Part shown: positions 54,925-63,929 of the stretch, one piece after another
Position numbering within the stretch: position 1 is the first letter of the stretch
How the letters are laid out: every line of letters starts with the position of its first letter
NCBI RefSeq assembly: GCF_014653435.1
Contig: NZ_BNAO01000005.1
Location: forward strand, 154,920-218,919
DNA: 64,000 bases
Source: Alishewanella longhuensis
Lineage (GTDB): Bacteria; Pseudomonadota; Gammaproteobacteria; Enterobacterales; Alteromonadaceae
Reading direction: 5' to 3'
The notes under the pieces: generated by a model
What the model was told of the DNA's origin: nothing
Databases searched by the model: none
Seen by the model: the letters and a program-made list of their open reading frames with translations, nothing else
Made by a program: the position numbers and the translations under genes

Positions 54925-56133
54925 TTAGTTGGCCTCAACTGCTGCGGCTTTTACCGCAACTGCGGTTTCAGGATCGCTCTCTGGCACTGCATCACCAGAG
55001 ACTCTTACCACAGTACCGACTAGCGGATTGGTAACCGGTGACACGATTAAACGGTCGCTGGCATTAAAGCCGGCACTGATATAGGCAAAATTGGCATCGG
55101 CACGCGCCACCATAACCTCCCGGAACTGCAGGTTATTTCGCTCATCAACAACTAATAGCAGATTACCCGGTCTTAATAAATGCCGTGCTACCCGAACCAT
55201 TTGTGTTGCTTCAACACCCGTAATTTCGGCTTGCACAAAGCGGCCAAACTGCAAAGGGACACCTGCGTTAGTCTCTCGCTGATAAGGGTCAACTAACTCG
55301 GCTACGGCATAAATGACCCGACTGCGCTCATCCAGCACACCTTCAGTGCGAACTATAGTGGCTTGCCATTGTTGTGCTACACCGGCAACTACGGCCTTTA
55401 AGGTAACAGGAATTGATAACTCTCTTGCTATGCCTTGAGGTAAAAAGCCAAAATCGGTATCGGTAAGTGGTAAGCGGACTTCCGCCAGTTCAGTGCCGAA
55501 GATCATACCCAGTTGACTGCCACGGCTGATAAACTGCCCCAAATTGGCGTTACGGCTGCGAACCATACCGTCATAAGGCGCTCTGATTTCCGTTCGAGCC
55601 AGATCACGGCGCGCTCTGTCTACCTCAGCCTCTGCCGATTGCACACTCGCCAGAGCACTGGCTAATTGCGGCTGTCTTAAACCTAACGCCGGCGCTTTGC
55701 CTTCTGTAAAAGAGCGCCATTCTGACTCGGCCACCCGGCCACGGGCTTTCTCCTCTTCTAATTGCGCCGTTGCCCCAGCCAATGAGGCTTCGGCCGCTTT
55801 TACTGCAGTAAGATAGTCTGCCTGTTCGACTTGAATCAGCAGATCACCTTTTTTGAAAAAGCCACCAGCCACAAATTGCTCAGAGACCGCGACAATACGA
55901 CCATTTACTTCAGAAATTAAAGTGGTCTCCAGTTTTGGGCTCACCGTGCCTTGCGATGCAATACGGTAGGTCAAATCCTCTGGCTGCAAAACCGCAGCAT
56001 TAACCAGCAAAGGTAACCGTTGCTCCTCGACCTTAGCCGGTGGTTTGCGTAAACCCGACATACTGCTTGCCACCACTACGGCGCCAACCAGGATAATAAT
56101 AGGTAAGCCTATTTTGATAAATTTCGATGCCAT
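54925..56133 (-). CDS. RND efflux periplasmic adaptor (membrane fusion protein)
   Basis: A 402-residue protein with an N-terminal membrane anchor (IGLPIIILVGAVVVASSM). The lipoyl halves are ISEVNGRIVAVSEQFVAGGFFKKGDLL (in part) and EIRAPYDGMVRSRNANLGQFIS, around a helical hairpin (about residues 115-165). A beta-barrel and membrane-proximal domain follow. It couples the adjacent permease to an outer membrane channel. First gene of the adaptor-permease-LctP-DUF2007 run. Confidence 0.93.
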   Translation of the reverse strand: MASKFIKIGLPIIILVGAVVVASSMSGLRKPPAKVEEQRLPLLVNAAVLQPEDLTYRIASQGTVSPKLETTLISEVNGRIVAVSEQFVAGGFFKKGDLLIQVEQADYLTAVKAAEASLAGATAQLEEEKARGRVAESEWRSFTEGKAPALGLRQPQLASALASVQSAEAEVDRARRDLARTEIRAPYDGMVRSRNANLGQFISRGSQLGMIFGTELAEVRLPLTDTDFGFLPQGIARELSIPVTLKAVVAGVAQQWQATIVRTEGVLDERSRVIYAVAELVDPYQRETNAGVPLQFGRFVQAEITGVEATQMVRVARHLLRPGNLLLVVDERNNLQFREVMVARADANFAYISAGFNASDRLIVSPVTNPLVGTVVRVSGDAVPESDPETAVAVKAAAVEAN

Positions 56134-56530
56134 AACACTGTCCTGCTTTATTAATTTTTTAATTCGCTACTTACTATTCTACTCGGGGTTACTGCTTACT
56201 GTAACTTTGCCGCTGTTAATCTTTGTATCAATCAACAGGATGGAACAGCGCTCTGGCGACAGAATGCAGTAGTGCTCTGTTGCCAGGTGCAACTATGCAA
56301 CATCAACTATGACAAGGCTTTCAGAGACAATTGTCTATTGGTGCTAGCTATACACCTTGCATAACCACTTAGTTTAGCAGTCTTGGCAAAACATACTTTG
56401 TTACAAACTTAGTGCGACACCGCATTCGTATGCGCAATTATTAACCATTGGCAAAATATGCCGTTTCGGTTAGGGTAGTATTGTACCCACAGCATGATGG
56501 GTACCCCCCATGTCGCAACAGGAGTTAGCA
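56134..56530. other. divergent intergenic region with an inverted repeat
   Basis: About 400 bases between the RND adaptor and the CBM48 gene. The only clear structure is GTACCCA / TGGGTAC (56483-56504, 8-base loop), just before the CBM48 gene. It may be an operator or leader hairpin. I see no small gene, RNA or repeat. Confidence 0.4.
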
Positions 56531-56839
56531 ATGAGCATTAGTAAGCAGTATTTGAAAACCAAACCCGCTTGCAAAGTGACCTTTAAGCTGACGGCTGATC
56601 GCCTGCCAGCTGCTACACAGGTTGCTTTGTTAGGGGAATTTAACAATTGGGATCCCGAGGCCCTGGTGATGAAGAAGAGTAAAAGTGGTGATTTTAGCGC
56701 CAGCATTACTCTACCTAAAGACAGCGAATTTCAATTTCGCTATTTAGTAGACGGTGGTACCTGGCTGAATGATGACGAAGCCGATGGGTATCTACCTTCT
56801 CGCGTATCTTACGATGAAAACTCGGTAATAAAGCTTTAA
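56531..56839 (+). CDS. stand-alone CBM48 (glycogen-binding, AMPK-beta-like) protein
   Basis: ATG 56531 with AGGAG 8 bases before it is preferred over ATG 56510. The 102-residue protein is a single isoamylase N-terminal / CBM48 domain: CKVTFKLTADRLP, ALLGEFNNWDPEALVMKK, FQFRYLVDGGTWLNDDEADGY. The W and K residues that contact glucan are kept. No catalytic domain is attached. It probably binds glycogen or a glycogen enzyme; partner unknown. Confidence 0.88.
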   Translation: MSISKQYLKTKPACKVTFKLTADRLPAATQVALLGEFNNWDPEALVMKKSKSGDFSASITLPKDSEFQFRYLVDGGTWLNDDEADGYLPSRVSYDENSVIKL

Positions 56840-56843
56840 CTTA

Positions 56844-56862
56844 CAAGGGGCTAAGCCCCTTG
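56844..56862. terminator. hairpin between convergent CBM48 and FabH-like genes
   Basis: CAAGGGGC-TAA-GCCCCTTG, 8-bp perfect stem, between the two stops. Confidence 0.6.
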
Positions 56863-56876
56863 CTTGCCAATGTTCG

Positions 56877-57995
56877 CTAGCACTTTTCTAACACTAAGCA
56901 ACCTACCGAATAACCAGCACCAAAAGAACAAAGTATAGCTTTATCACCAGATACCAGGCCTTGCTGATATTTATGAAAAGCAATAATAGAACCGGCTGAG
57001 GCGGTATTGGCATAGGTATCTAACACCAGCGGCGCTTCTTCCGGTAAAGGCTCACGCCCTAAAATCTTCCGCGCAGCAAAGATATTCATATTGATATTAG
57101 CCTGGTGTAACCAAAGCCGTTTTAACTGCTCTGGCGGCAGTTGCTGTTCGGCCATTTCCGCTAAAATAACATCGGCGACTATGGGTAATAGCTCTTTAAA
57201 TACCTTACGTCCCTGTTGTTTAAAGAAAGGCACCTTAGGATCATGTTGAGCAAAGCAGTGCTCTGTGTAACCAATTTCACAACGAATATTATTGGAAAAC
57301 TCGGTTTTTAAACGCATACCTAAAATACGGAAAGCCTGCTCGCTGGTACAGCTTTCTTCCGCTTCAATAATGGTTGCGGTACACACATCACCAAAAATAA
57401 AGTGGCTGTCACGATTACGATAATCAACCTGCGGTGAAGCAAATTCCGGATTGACCACCAATACCGTTTTAGCCATGCCCCCCCGGATAGCATTCACCGC
57501 ATTACTAATCGCAAAGGTAGCTGATGAACAAGCAACATTCATATCAAAAGCATAGCCGCCAGCACCCAGCTGCTGTTGCAGCTCAATAGATAACGCCGGA
57601 TAAGGTCGCTGCATATTGGACGCCGCGCAGATAATTAAATCAATGTCTGCTGCCGTTTTATTGGCTTGTGCCAGCGCTTGTTTGGCTGCAGCAAGCGCCA
57701 TTTCGACCATTTCCGGTACTTGCTCCTCGCTGCGTTTAGTAAATACCGGGTGCATGACAGCAGGGTCTAGAATACCGTCTTTGTACAATACAAACCGAGC
57801 TTTAATACCTGAAGCTTTTTCAATAAATTCGCTGCTAGAATAGTCCAGCGCAGCCATGTCTCCGGCAGCGATTGCTGAGGCATGTTCTGTGTTATACTTA
57901 TCAACGTATTGGTTATAACTTAGTACCAACTCGTCGTTACTGATGCTTTGGGCGGGTGTAAATAAACCTGAACCACTAATCACCACATTTTTCAT
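56877..57995 (-). CDS. FabH-like beta-ketoacyl-ACP synthase III
   Basis: ATG 57995 is chosen since the family begins VVISGSGLFTPAQSISNDELV; the earlier frame start at 58019 adds eight odd residues. The 372-residue thiolase-fold enzyme has C156 in NVACSSATF, H297 in LWLHQANINMN and N330 in YANTASAG, the Cys-His-Asn triad of KAS III. An inserted N-terminal segment (KYNTEHASAIAAGDM) and SSEFIEKASGIKAR match the subgroup of P. aeruginosa PA3286. That enzyme links beta-oxidation products to fatty acid synthesis. Substrate here is inference. Confidence 0.88.
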   Translation of the reverse strand: MKNVVISGSGLFTPAQSISNDELVLSYNQYVDKYNTEHASAIAAGDMAALDYSSSEFIEKASGIKARFVLYKDGILDPAVMHPVFTKRSEEQVPEMVEMALAAAKQALAQANKTAADIDLIICAASNMQRPYPALSIELQQQLGAGGYAFDMNVACSSATFAISNAVNAIRGGMAKTVLVVNPEFASPQVDYRNRDSHFIFGDVCTATIIEAEESCTSEQAFRILGMRLKTEFSNNIRCEIGYTEHCFAQHDPKVPFFKQQGRKVFKELLPIVADVILAEMAEQQLPPEQLKRLWLHQANINMNIFAARKILGREPLPEEAPLVLDTYANTASAGSIIAFHKYQQGLVSGDKAILCSFGAGYSVGCLVLEKC

Positions 57996-58122
57996 GCTGT
58001 CACCTTGTTCTGCTTGCAAAGGCGTGAACCTTTGTCACTTTTATGACTCAGTATAACTGAATTGCTGGTCAGAGGTGATTGCTTTTAACACCTTCATCAT
58101 AGAGAAACGTATAAATTTTCAG

Positions 58123-58143
58123 CAGTTAAACCTGGTTTTACTG
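58123..58143. promoter_or_regulatory. 21-bp palindrome, PsrA-like operator
   Basis: CAGT-T-AAACC-T-GGTTT-T-ACTG is symmetric apart from single T-T positions. The AAAC-N3-GTTT core fits the PsrA (TetR family, fatty-acid responsive) pattern of Pseudomonas and Alteromonadales. It lies between the FabH-like gene and divergent tamA. A weaker FadR-like sequence (GCTGGTCAGAGGTG) is nearby at about 58057-58073. Confidence 0.45.
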
Positions 58144-58235
58144 CCGCTTTTCGGTCATTCAGGTACACTCTGTTACACTAAAGAGGTCGGCTAAAGCGGA
58201 TAGCGCAGCCTAACCCAAACCACAGCAGGAAGTTG

Positions 58236-59939
58236 ATGTCCCGATTTTTGCTCTTATTAATATTACTTACTAGTCAATCGCTGCTAGCAGCGCAAACGAC
58301 GATCCGATTATCCGGCTTAAGTGGTGAGCTGCAGGATAACGTGCAACTTTATCTGGATCGCTACTCAGCCGATGAAATATCAACCTCGCTACGTTTTCAG
58401 TCGCGCTTGGAACAAGATGTTAATACCGCCCTGCAAGCGCTGGGTTATTATCACAGCGAAATAAATATCGAGTTGCAAAGCCGCAACAACGGCAGTCGCT
58501 TACTTATTAATGTGGTAACAGGAGAACCGACCCGCATATTCGATGTTGATTTGCAGATCAAAGGAGACGCCGCCGCAGATGCAGACTTCAGCGCCTTGTT
58601 AGCACAAGCGCCAAAAGTTGGCCAAGTTATTCATCATGGTCAGTATGACAGCTTTAAAAGCAGCCTTAACAGTTTAGCATTGCGAAAAGGTTACTTTAAT
58701 GCCAACTTTACGCTGGCAAGATTAGAGGTGGCACCTTCGTTAAAACAAGCCTTTGTAAAATTGCATTTTGATAGTGGCCGCCGTTATCGCTTTGGCGAAG
58801 TCAGTTTTCAGGGCGAGCATATTCGCACTGAGCGCTTGCAGTCGCTGGTACCTTTTAAAGCAGGCGATCCTTACCTGGCCACCCATTTAGGCCAGCTAAA
58901 CCAGGCCCTAGCCAATACCAACTGGTTCTCGTCTATTTTAGTGACCGGTAATACCGAACAACTGGATGACTTTATTTTACCGGTAGAAGTAGAGCTGGCA
59001 CCACGCAAGCGCAACAGTATTGAAACCGGTATCGGCTATTCTGATGACGTCGGAGCCCGCTTTAAACTTAACTGGCTAAAACCCTGGCTTAATGATCGCG
59101 GCCATAGCCTGGATAGCAAACTGGCGCTATCCAGTGCGGAACAAAGCTTAGAAGCAGCCTATAAAATGCCACTGGAAACGGTAGCAAATGACTTCTGGCA
59201 ACTACAATACGGCTTGCGCAATCGTGACTATCAGGATACCCGATCCAAAGAATCAAACCTGGCACTAGAACGGCATTGGTTGTTACAAAGCGATTGGTAC
59301 CGCACTGCCTCTATTCGCTGGCTCTATGAAGACTATACTCAGGCCGATCAAGAAGACACCAGCAGTTTAATTATTCCGGGGCTAAGTTTTTCCCGTGCCA
59401 GACAAACCGGCTCCGGCATGCCAACACGGGCCGACCGCTTACTCTTGGGTATTGAGGTGTCAGACCGCAGTTGGGGATCTGCAGAAAGTTTTGTCAGACT
59501 ACGCGGCCGGGCAGGCTATCTTACGACATTCGCAGACAATCACCGAGTGCTGGGTCGATTCGACGCCGGAGCGGTGTTGATGGAACAAGTTGACAACCTC
59601 CCGCCCTCAATTCGTTTTTTCGCTGGCGGTGACAACAATTTGCGCGGCTATGCCTATGAATCTGTTTCGCCACGTAATAGCGACGGTGAGCTCATCGGCG
59701 GTCGTTATATGGCAACAGCGTCACTGGAATATCAATATCGGGTAAAGGGCAATTGGTGGCTGGCCACCTTTGCCGATTATGGTAGCGCCTGGAGCAATAC
59801 CCCGGACTGGAAGCGTGGTGTAGGCTTTGGTGTACGCTGGGGCTCCCCTATTGGCGCGGTGCGGATAGATTTTGCCTGGGGGCTGGATGCTGAAAGCTCG
59901 CCGTTTCAATTGCACTTTTCTTTAGGGCCTGAATTATGA
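58236..59939 (+). CDS. tamA: translocation and assembly module subunit TamA
   Basis: A 567-residue Omp85-family outer membrane protein. A signal peptide is followed by three POTRA domains (about residues 20-265: LSGELQDNVQLYLDRYS, VDLQIKGD, RYRFGEVSFQGEHIRTERL). A 16-stranded barrel follows, with FFAGGDNNLRGYAYESVSP (the conserved RGY loop), ending in FHLSLGPEL-like QLHFSLGPEL. With TamB it assists insertion of autotransporters and outer membrane lipids. GGAAG lies close to the ATG. Confidence 0.95.
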   Translation: MSRFLLLLILLTSQSLLAAQTTIRLSGLSGELQDNVQLYLDRYSADEISTSLRFQSRLEQDVNTALQALGYYHSEINIELQSRNNGSRLLINVVTGEPTRIFDVDLQIKGDAAADADFSALLAQAPKVGQVIHHGQYDSFKSSLNSLALRKGYFNANFTLARLEVAPSLKQAFVKLHFDSGRRYRFGEVSFQGEHIRTERLQSLVPFKAGDPYLATHLGQLNQALANTNWFSSILVTGNTEQLDDFILPVEVELAPRKRNSIETGIGYSDDVGARFKLNWLKPWLNDRGHSLDSKLALSSAEQSLEAAYKMPLETVANDFWQLQYGLRNRDYQDTRSKESNLALERHWLLQSDWYRTASIRWLYEDYTQADQEDTSSLIIPGLSFSRARQTGSGMPTRADRLLLGIEVSDRSWGSAESFVRLRGRAGYLTTFADNHRVLGRFDAGAVLMEQVDNLPPSIRFFAGGDNNLRGYAYESVSPRNSDGELIGGRYMATASLEYQYRVKGNWWLATFADYGSAWSNTPDWKRGVGFGVRWGSPIGAVRIDFAWGLDAESSPFQLHFSLGPEL

Positions 59940-59959
59940 TGTACCTGGGCTGCATACGC

Positions 59960-60001
59960 AAACAGCCTAAAGATGCTAGTTTCAGCATCTTTAGGCTGTT
60001 T
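59960..60001 (+). terminator. long perfect hairpin between tamA and tamB
   Basis: An 18-bp perfect stem (AAACAGCCTAAAGATGCT and its complement) with a 6-base loop, ending TTT GGG. It lies 20 bases after tamA and 37 before tamB. It could act as a strong attenuator or mRNA-protecting hairpin. Confidence 0.75.
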
Positions 60002-60038
60002 GGGTATACTATCTCTCAACCACCATGCCGGAGGCTCG

Positions 60039-63000
60039 ATGCGCTTGGGTAAGTGGCTAAATCGCACCTTGTTATTACCATTGTTAGCAATTTTACTTTT
60101 GCTGACCTTATTGCTGTTTAGCCAACCAGGCTTACGCTTTAGTGTCTGGCTGGCAGAGAAACTGGTTGCTGAACTAACGATTGAACAAAGTGAAGGCGCC
60201 TGGTTAACAGGGGTGACTCTAAGTGGTATTCATTACCAAAATGAGACACTTGACGCTAAACTGGATAGCCTGTCTTTACGGCTACAAAAACGCTGCCTAA
60301 TTCAGTTTCGGCTTTGCATTCCTGAATTAAAGCTAAGCGGCACTGCCATTAGCCTTACTGCTATAGACGATTCTTCGACCGATGTTTCTGCCACTGCCAA
60401 CATTGAAGAGCCTGCTGTAAACCTCGAGCAGCAAGCAGAAGATGCGACGTTAGATGATACTTTGGCCGCAGTAGATCCAACAGTCCTCGCCAGCAACCTA
60501 AATCCTGGCATTTTCTTTCCTATCCCACTAAGAGTAGAGCAATTAATACTCGATGACGTAACCCTCAGCTTACCAGAGCAACAGCTGCACTGGCGGCATT
60601 TTAGTATTGGTGTGGTTGCCTGGGGTAACCGGCTGCAATTAAGCAATGGACGCTGGCAGGATATTGAACTGACGCTGGCGCCCGCCGCCGTAACCAGCTC
60701 AGAGCCGATAACGGCTTATCAGGCACCAGAACTACCCGACTTTACCCTACCCTTGTCAATTTATCTGGATGATTTCCAGCTAAGTAATTTTCGCTTTACC
60801 CAAGGTGAAAACTCCGAACAACTGGAGCGACTGACATTTAGCGCCCAATTAGCCCCGAGGCAAATACGGGTGTTAGATGCCACCGCCCTAAATGCTCTTG
60901 GCCAGTTACAGCTTGTTGCGAATGTACAGTTAGGTCGCAATTATCCATTGAATGCGCAACTGGATGCAACGCTACACGCAGGAGAGTTTGCAGGGCAACG
61001 CGCACAACTAAAGCTTGCTGGCGATCTATCGCAATTAAAAGTGGACGTGATCACCAGTGGTTTACTCAACGCCACCCTTGCTGCTGAGTTAGCCTTGCTC
61101 ACCGATGACTTACCACTACAGCTCACTCTGGAAAGTAAGCAACTGCAATGGCCGTTAACTGAATCGCTGTACCAACTGAGCGACACACGTTTAACTGTTA
61201 GTGGTACTCTTAGTGCACTAATGCTGGAGTTAAACACCCGGTTTAATGGTCAGGATCTGCCTGATGCCCAGTTAAAACTAAGTGGCAGTTGGCAACACTG
61301 GCAGCAACAGGCTGAATTAACAGATCTGCTATTACAAACCCTGGGCGGGGACCTACGCGCCAAGGGCAAGGTACAGCTAGCGCCTGAGCTTAGCTGGCAA
61401 CTTGGCCTGATACTTAACGATATTCAACCAGGTTTAAGCTGGCAAGACTATCCGGGCCGCCTAAGTGGCAAGCTCGACACCGCTGGCTCACTGGCTGAAA
61501 ATGGCCAACTACAATTGCAACTGCCGTTATTACAACTGGTTGGCGAGCTACGTGAGCTGCCCTTTAATTTAGCGGGTAGCCTAAGTCTGGCAGGTGATAC
61601 TTCAGCTGAAACGCCACAGCTGGCTAATTGGCAGATCCAAACACCCGGTTTAACACTCAGCCACGGTGAGAACCGGCTTGACCTTCGCGGCGAGTTGAAT
61701 AAGCAATGGCAACTAGACGGCACTCTGAGCTTACCGGAGCTGGCAGCAAGCTATCCGGGGTTACGAGGTGCAGTGGCAGGTACAGTACAATTGCGTGGTC
61801 CGGCCCTGACGCCGGATATTGGCATAACACTGAGTGCTGAACGGCTGGCCTATCAGGAAGGGCGTTTACGTCAAGTCGAGTTGCAGGCACAAATTTCGTT
61901 GGCAGACCCCATCCAAAGCCAGATTACTCTTAGCGCCAGCCAAGGGCGCTGGCAACAACAGCGCTTACAGCAATTGGCACTTAGCCTAAATGGTACTGAG
62001 CTGGCACATCAACTGACCCTGCAAGTCACCGCCGATGAGTTTAAAGCAGATGTGGCGTTAAGCGGTGCTTTAACCGATCGCGAGCAATGGCAGGGCCAAT
62101 TTACCGAATTTGCGTTTCAAACTCCGATTGGTTTATGGCAATTGGCTGCGCCGTTAAGACTTAGTGCCAGCCTACCGCAACAAAGCCTAACCCTAGCACA
62201 ACATTGCTGGCAACAAGCCCCGGCTACGCTCTGTTTGACAGAAGATAGCACCCTTACTGCCGAAGCGGCCTCACTGCAACTTGCTCTAACCGATTACCAG
62301 CTAGCCGAGTTAAACACCTTGTTACCCTATCAATCGACACTGCAGGGCGATTTAGCGGTACAACTTAGCCTGGACTGGCAACATGGCATAGCCCCCAGTG
62401 CAGCAGTGACAGTGAAAGGCAGCAAGGGTGCCTTTACCCAACAGCTTGATGTACCTGTAACTTTAAGTTGGGCAGATTTTTTACTTAATAGCACCCTGGA
62501 GCAACACCAACTACGCAGCCAACTTGATGTCAATTTAGGGAGCCAGGGCAAATTGCATGCGCAGGCGCTGGTTTCTGATTTGGCCGAAGCGGATAAGCCG
62601 CTTCGAGCCGAGATCCAGTTGGAGCAGCTGACATTAGACTTTTTAAAACCACTACTGGATGAATACAGCGAACTGGCTGGTACCCTGTCTAGCCAACTGA
62701 GTGTTAACGGCACTCTGGCCAATCCAACACTGCAAGGTGAAATAAGGCTCGATGCGTTAAAAGTAAGAGGTAAACTAGCACCAACCGATATCGAGCAAGC
62801 CGACTTAGTAGTAAACTTTATTGGCGAGCAAGCGACCTTAACCGGCCAGGTAAAAACGCCTGAAGGTGCCATAGCGCTAACCGGCGATGCCAATTGGCAA
62901 GATCTTGATAACTGGCGCGCCGCCATGCAAATAAAAGGGGACGAGCTAAAATTGCAGATCCCACAGGCAGTGCTCTTTGTTAAACCCGATCTGCAAATTA

Positions 63001-63875
63001 ATGCCCAACCCGGTCGCAGCCGAATCAGCGGTATAGTGCAAATACCCAGAGCCAATATTACTGTTGATAGCCTGCCGCAAAATGCGGTTGGCTTGTCGGC
63101 AGATCAGATTCTACTCAACCGCCGGCTTCAGCCAATTAGCGTAGCGCAAGCAAATACCTTTGCCATCGAAACGGATATTAGAGTGCGTTTAGGTCAGCAA
63201 GTGCGCTTATCTGCCTTTGGTTTAAAAACCCGCCTCAATGGTGAATTGCGTGTACAGCAACAACAAATAAACCCCACTGTCCGGGGTGAAGTGACCTTAC
63301 AGGATGGTACCTTTCGGGCTTATGGTCAGGATCTATTAATCCGTCAGGGTAAAATGACCTTTAGTGGCCCGGCCGATCAACCTTTTTTAAATGTCGAAGC
63401 CATTCGTAACCCTGCCAATATGGAAGACGATGTGATTGCCGGTATTCGCGTTACAGGGCCAGCAGACGAGCCGTTGATTAGCATTTTTTCCGAACCATCA
63501 AAACCGCAAGCCAATGCGTTATCATACTTAATTATGGGCCGGGATTTGGACAGTGAATCAGGCAGTGCCGCCAACAGTGTTACCACCAGCCTGATAGGGA
63601 TGAGCATCGCTTCCAGTGGCCGCCTGGTCGGAGAAATTGGTGAAGCCTTTGGCGTCAGTGATTTAACACTAGACACTGAAGGCGCGGGTGATAATTCACA
63701 GGTTACGGTAAGTGGCTATTTAACCCGCGACTTACAGCTAAAATACGGTATTGGCATTTTCCAACCGATAGGCCAATTTACCCTACGCTATCGACTAATG
63801 AGAAGTCTATTTCTGGAAGCCGTTTCTGGGATGGATAATGCGGTAGACTTACTTTATAAATTTGAGTTTGACTAG
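60039..63875 (+). CDS. tamB: translocation and assembly module subunit TamB
   Basis: ATG 60039 with GGAGG before it is chosen over an upstream start lying inside the hairpin. The 1278-residue AsmA-like protein has an N-terminal inner membrane anchor (LLLPLLAILLLLTLLLF). A very long beta-helical periplasmic body follows, then the C-terminal DUF490/TamB domain (GEVTLQDGTFRAYGQDL, SYLIMGRDL, LTRDLQLKYGIGIFQP). It bridges inner and outer membranes, works with TamA and is linked to phospholipid transport. The acidic insert at about residues 110-140 is family-variable. Confidence 0.94.
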   Translation: MRLGKWLNRTLLLPLLAILLLLTLLLFSQPGLRFSVWLAEKLVAELTIEQSEGAWLTGVTLSGIHYQNETLDAKLDSLSLRLQKRCLIQFRLCIPELKLSGTAISLTAIDDSSTDVSATANIEEPAVNLEQQAEDATLDDTLAAVDPTVLASNLNPGIFFPIPLRVEQLILDDVTLSLPEQQLHWRHFSIGVVAWGNRLQLSNGRWQDIELTLAPAAVTSSEPITAYQAPELPDFTLPLSIYLDDFQLSNFRFTQGENSEQLERLTFSAQLAPRQIRVLDATALNALGQLQLVANVQLGRNYPLNAQLDATLHAGEFAGQRAQLKLAGDLSQLKVDVITSGLLNATLAAELALLTDDLPLQLTLESKQLQWPLTESLYQLSDTRLTVSGTLSALMLELNTRFNGQDLPDAQLKLSGSWQHWQQQAELTDLLLQTLGGDLRAKGKVQLAPELSWQLGLILNDIQPGLSWQDYPGRLSGKLDTAGSLAENGQLQLQLPLLQLVGELRELPFNLAGSLSLAGDTSAETPQLANWQIQTPGLTLSHGENRLDLRGELNKQWQLDGTLSLPELAASYPGLRGAVAGTVQLRGPALTPDIGITLSAERLAYQEGRLRQVELQAQISLADPIQSQITLSASQGRWQQQRLQQLALSLNGTELAHQLTLQVTADEFKADVALSGALTDREQWQGQFTEFAFQTPIGLWQLAAPLRLSASLPQQSLTLAQHCWQQAPATLCLTEDSTLTAEAASLQLALTDYQLAELNTLLPYQSTLQGDLAVQLSLDWQHGIAPSAAVTVKGSKGAFTQQLDVPVTLSWADFLLNSTLEQHQLRSQLDVNLGSQGKLHAQALVSDLAEADKPLRAEIQLEQLTLDFLKPLLDEYSELAGTLSSQLSVNGTLANPTLQGEIRLDALKVRGKLAPTDIEQADLVVNFIGEQATLTGQVKTPEGAIALTGDANWQDLDNWRAAMQIKGDELKLQIPQAVLFVKPDLQINAQPGRSRISGIVQIPRANITVDSLPQNAVGLSADQILLNRRLQPISVAQANTFAIETDIRVRLGQQVRLSAFGLKTRLNGELRVQQQQINPTVRGEVTLQDGTFRAYGQDLLIRQGKMTFSGPADQPFLNVEAIRNPANMEDDVIAGIRVTGPADEPLISIFSEPSKPQANALSYLIMGRDLDSESGSAANSVTTSLIGMSIASSGRLVGEIGEAFGVSDLTLDTEGAGDNSQVTVSGYLTRDLQLKYGIGIFQPIGQFTLRYRLMRSLFLEAVSGMDNAVDLLYKFEFD

Positions 63876-63895
63876 CAAACCGACGCAACGGCAGT

Positions 63896-63923
63896 TTGCT
63901 GTCAAAGCAGCTTGTAGTATAGT
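63896..63923 (+). promoter_or_regulatory. sigma-70 promoter near right edge
   Basis: TTGCTG, 16 bases, TATAGT, 21 bases after the tamB stop. It would start RNA at about 63930. The -35 is within an AGCAAAC/GTTTGCT hairpin that may end tamB transcription. Confidence 0.5.
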
Positions 63924-63929
63924 CACCAA

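Noticed and set aside
62330-63055. 241-codon antisense frame within tamB
   Set aside because: Explained by codon bias of tamB on the other strand; no start signal or recognisable domain.
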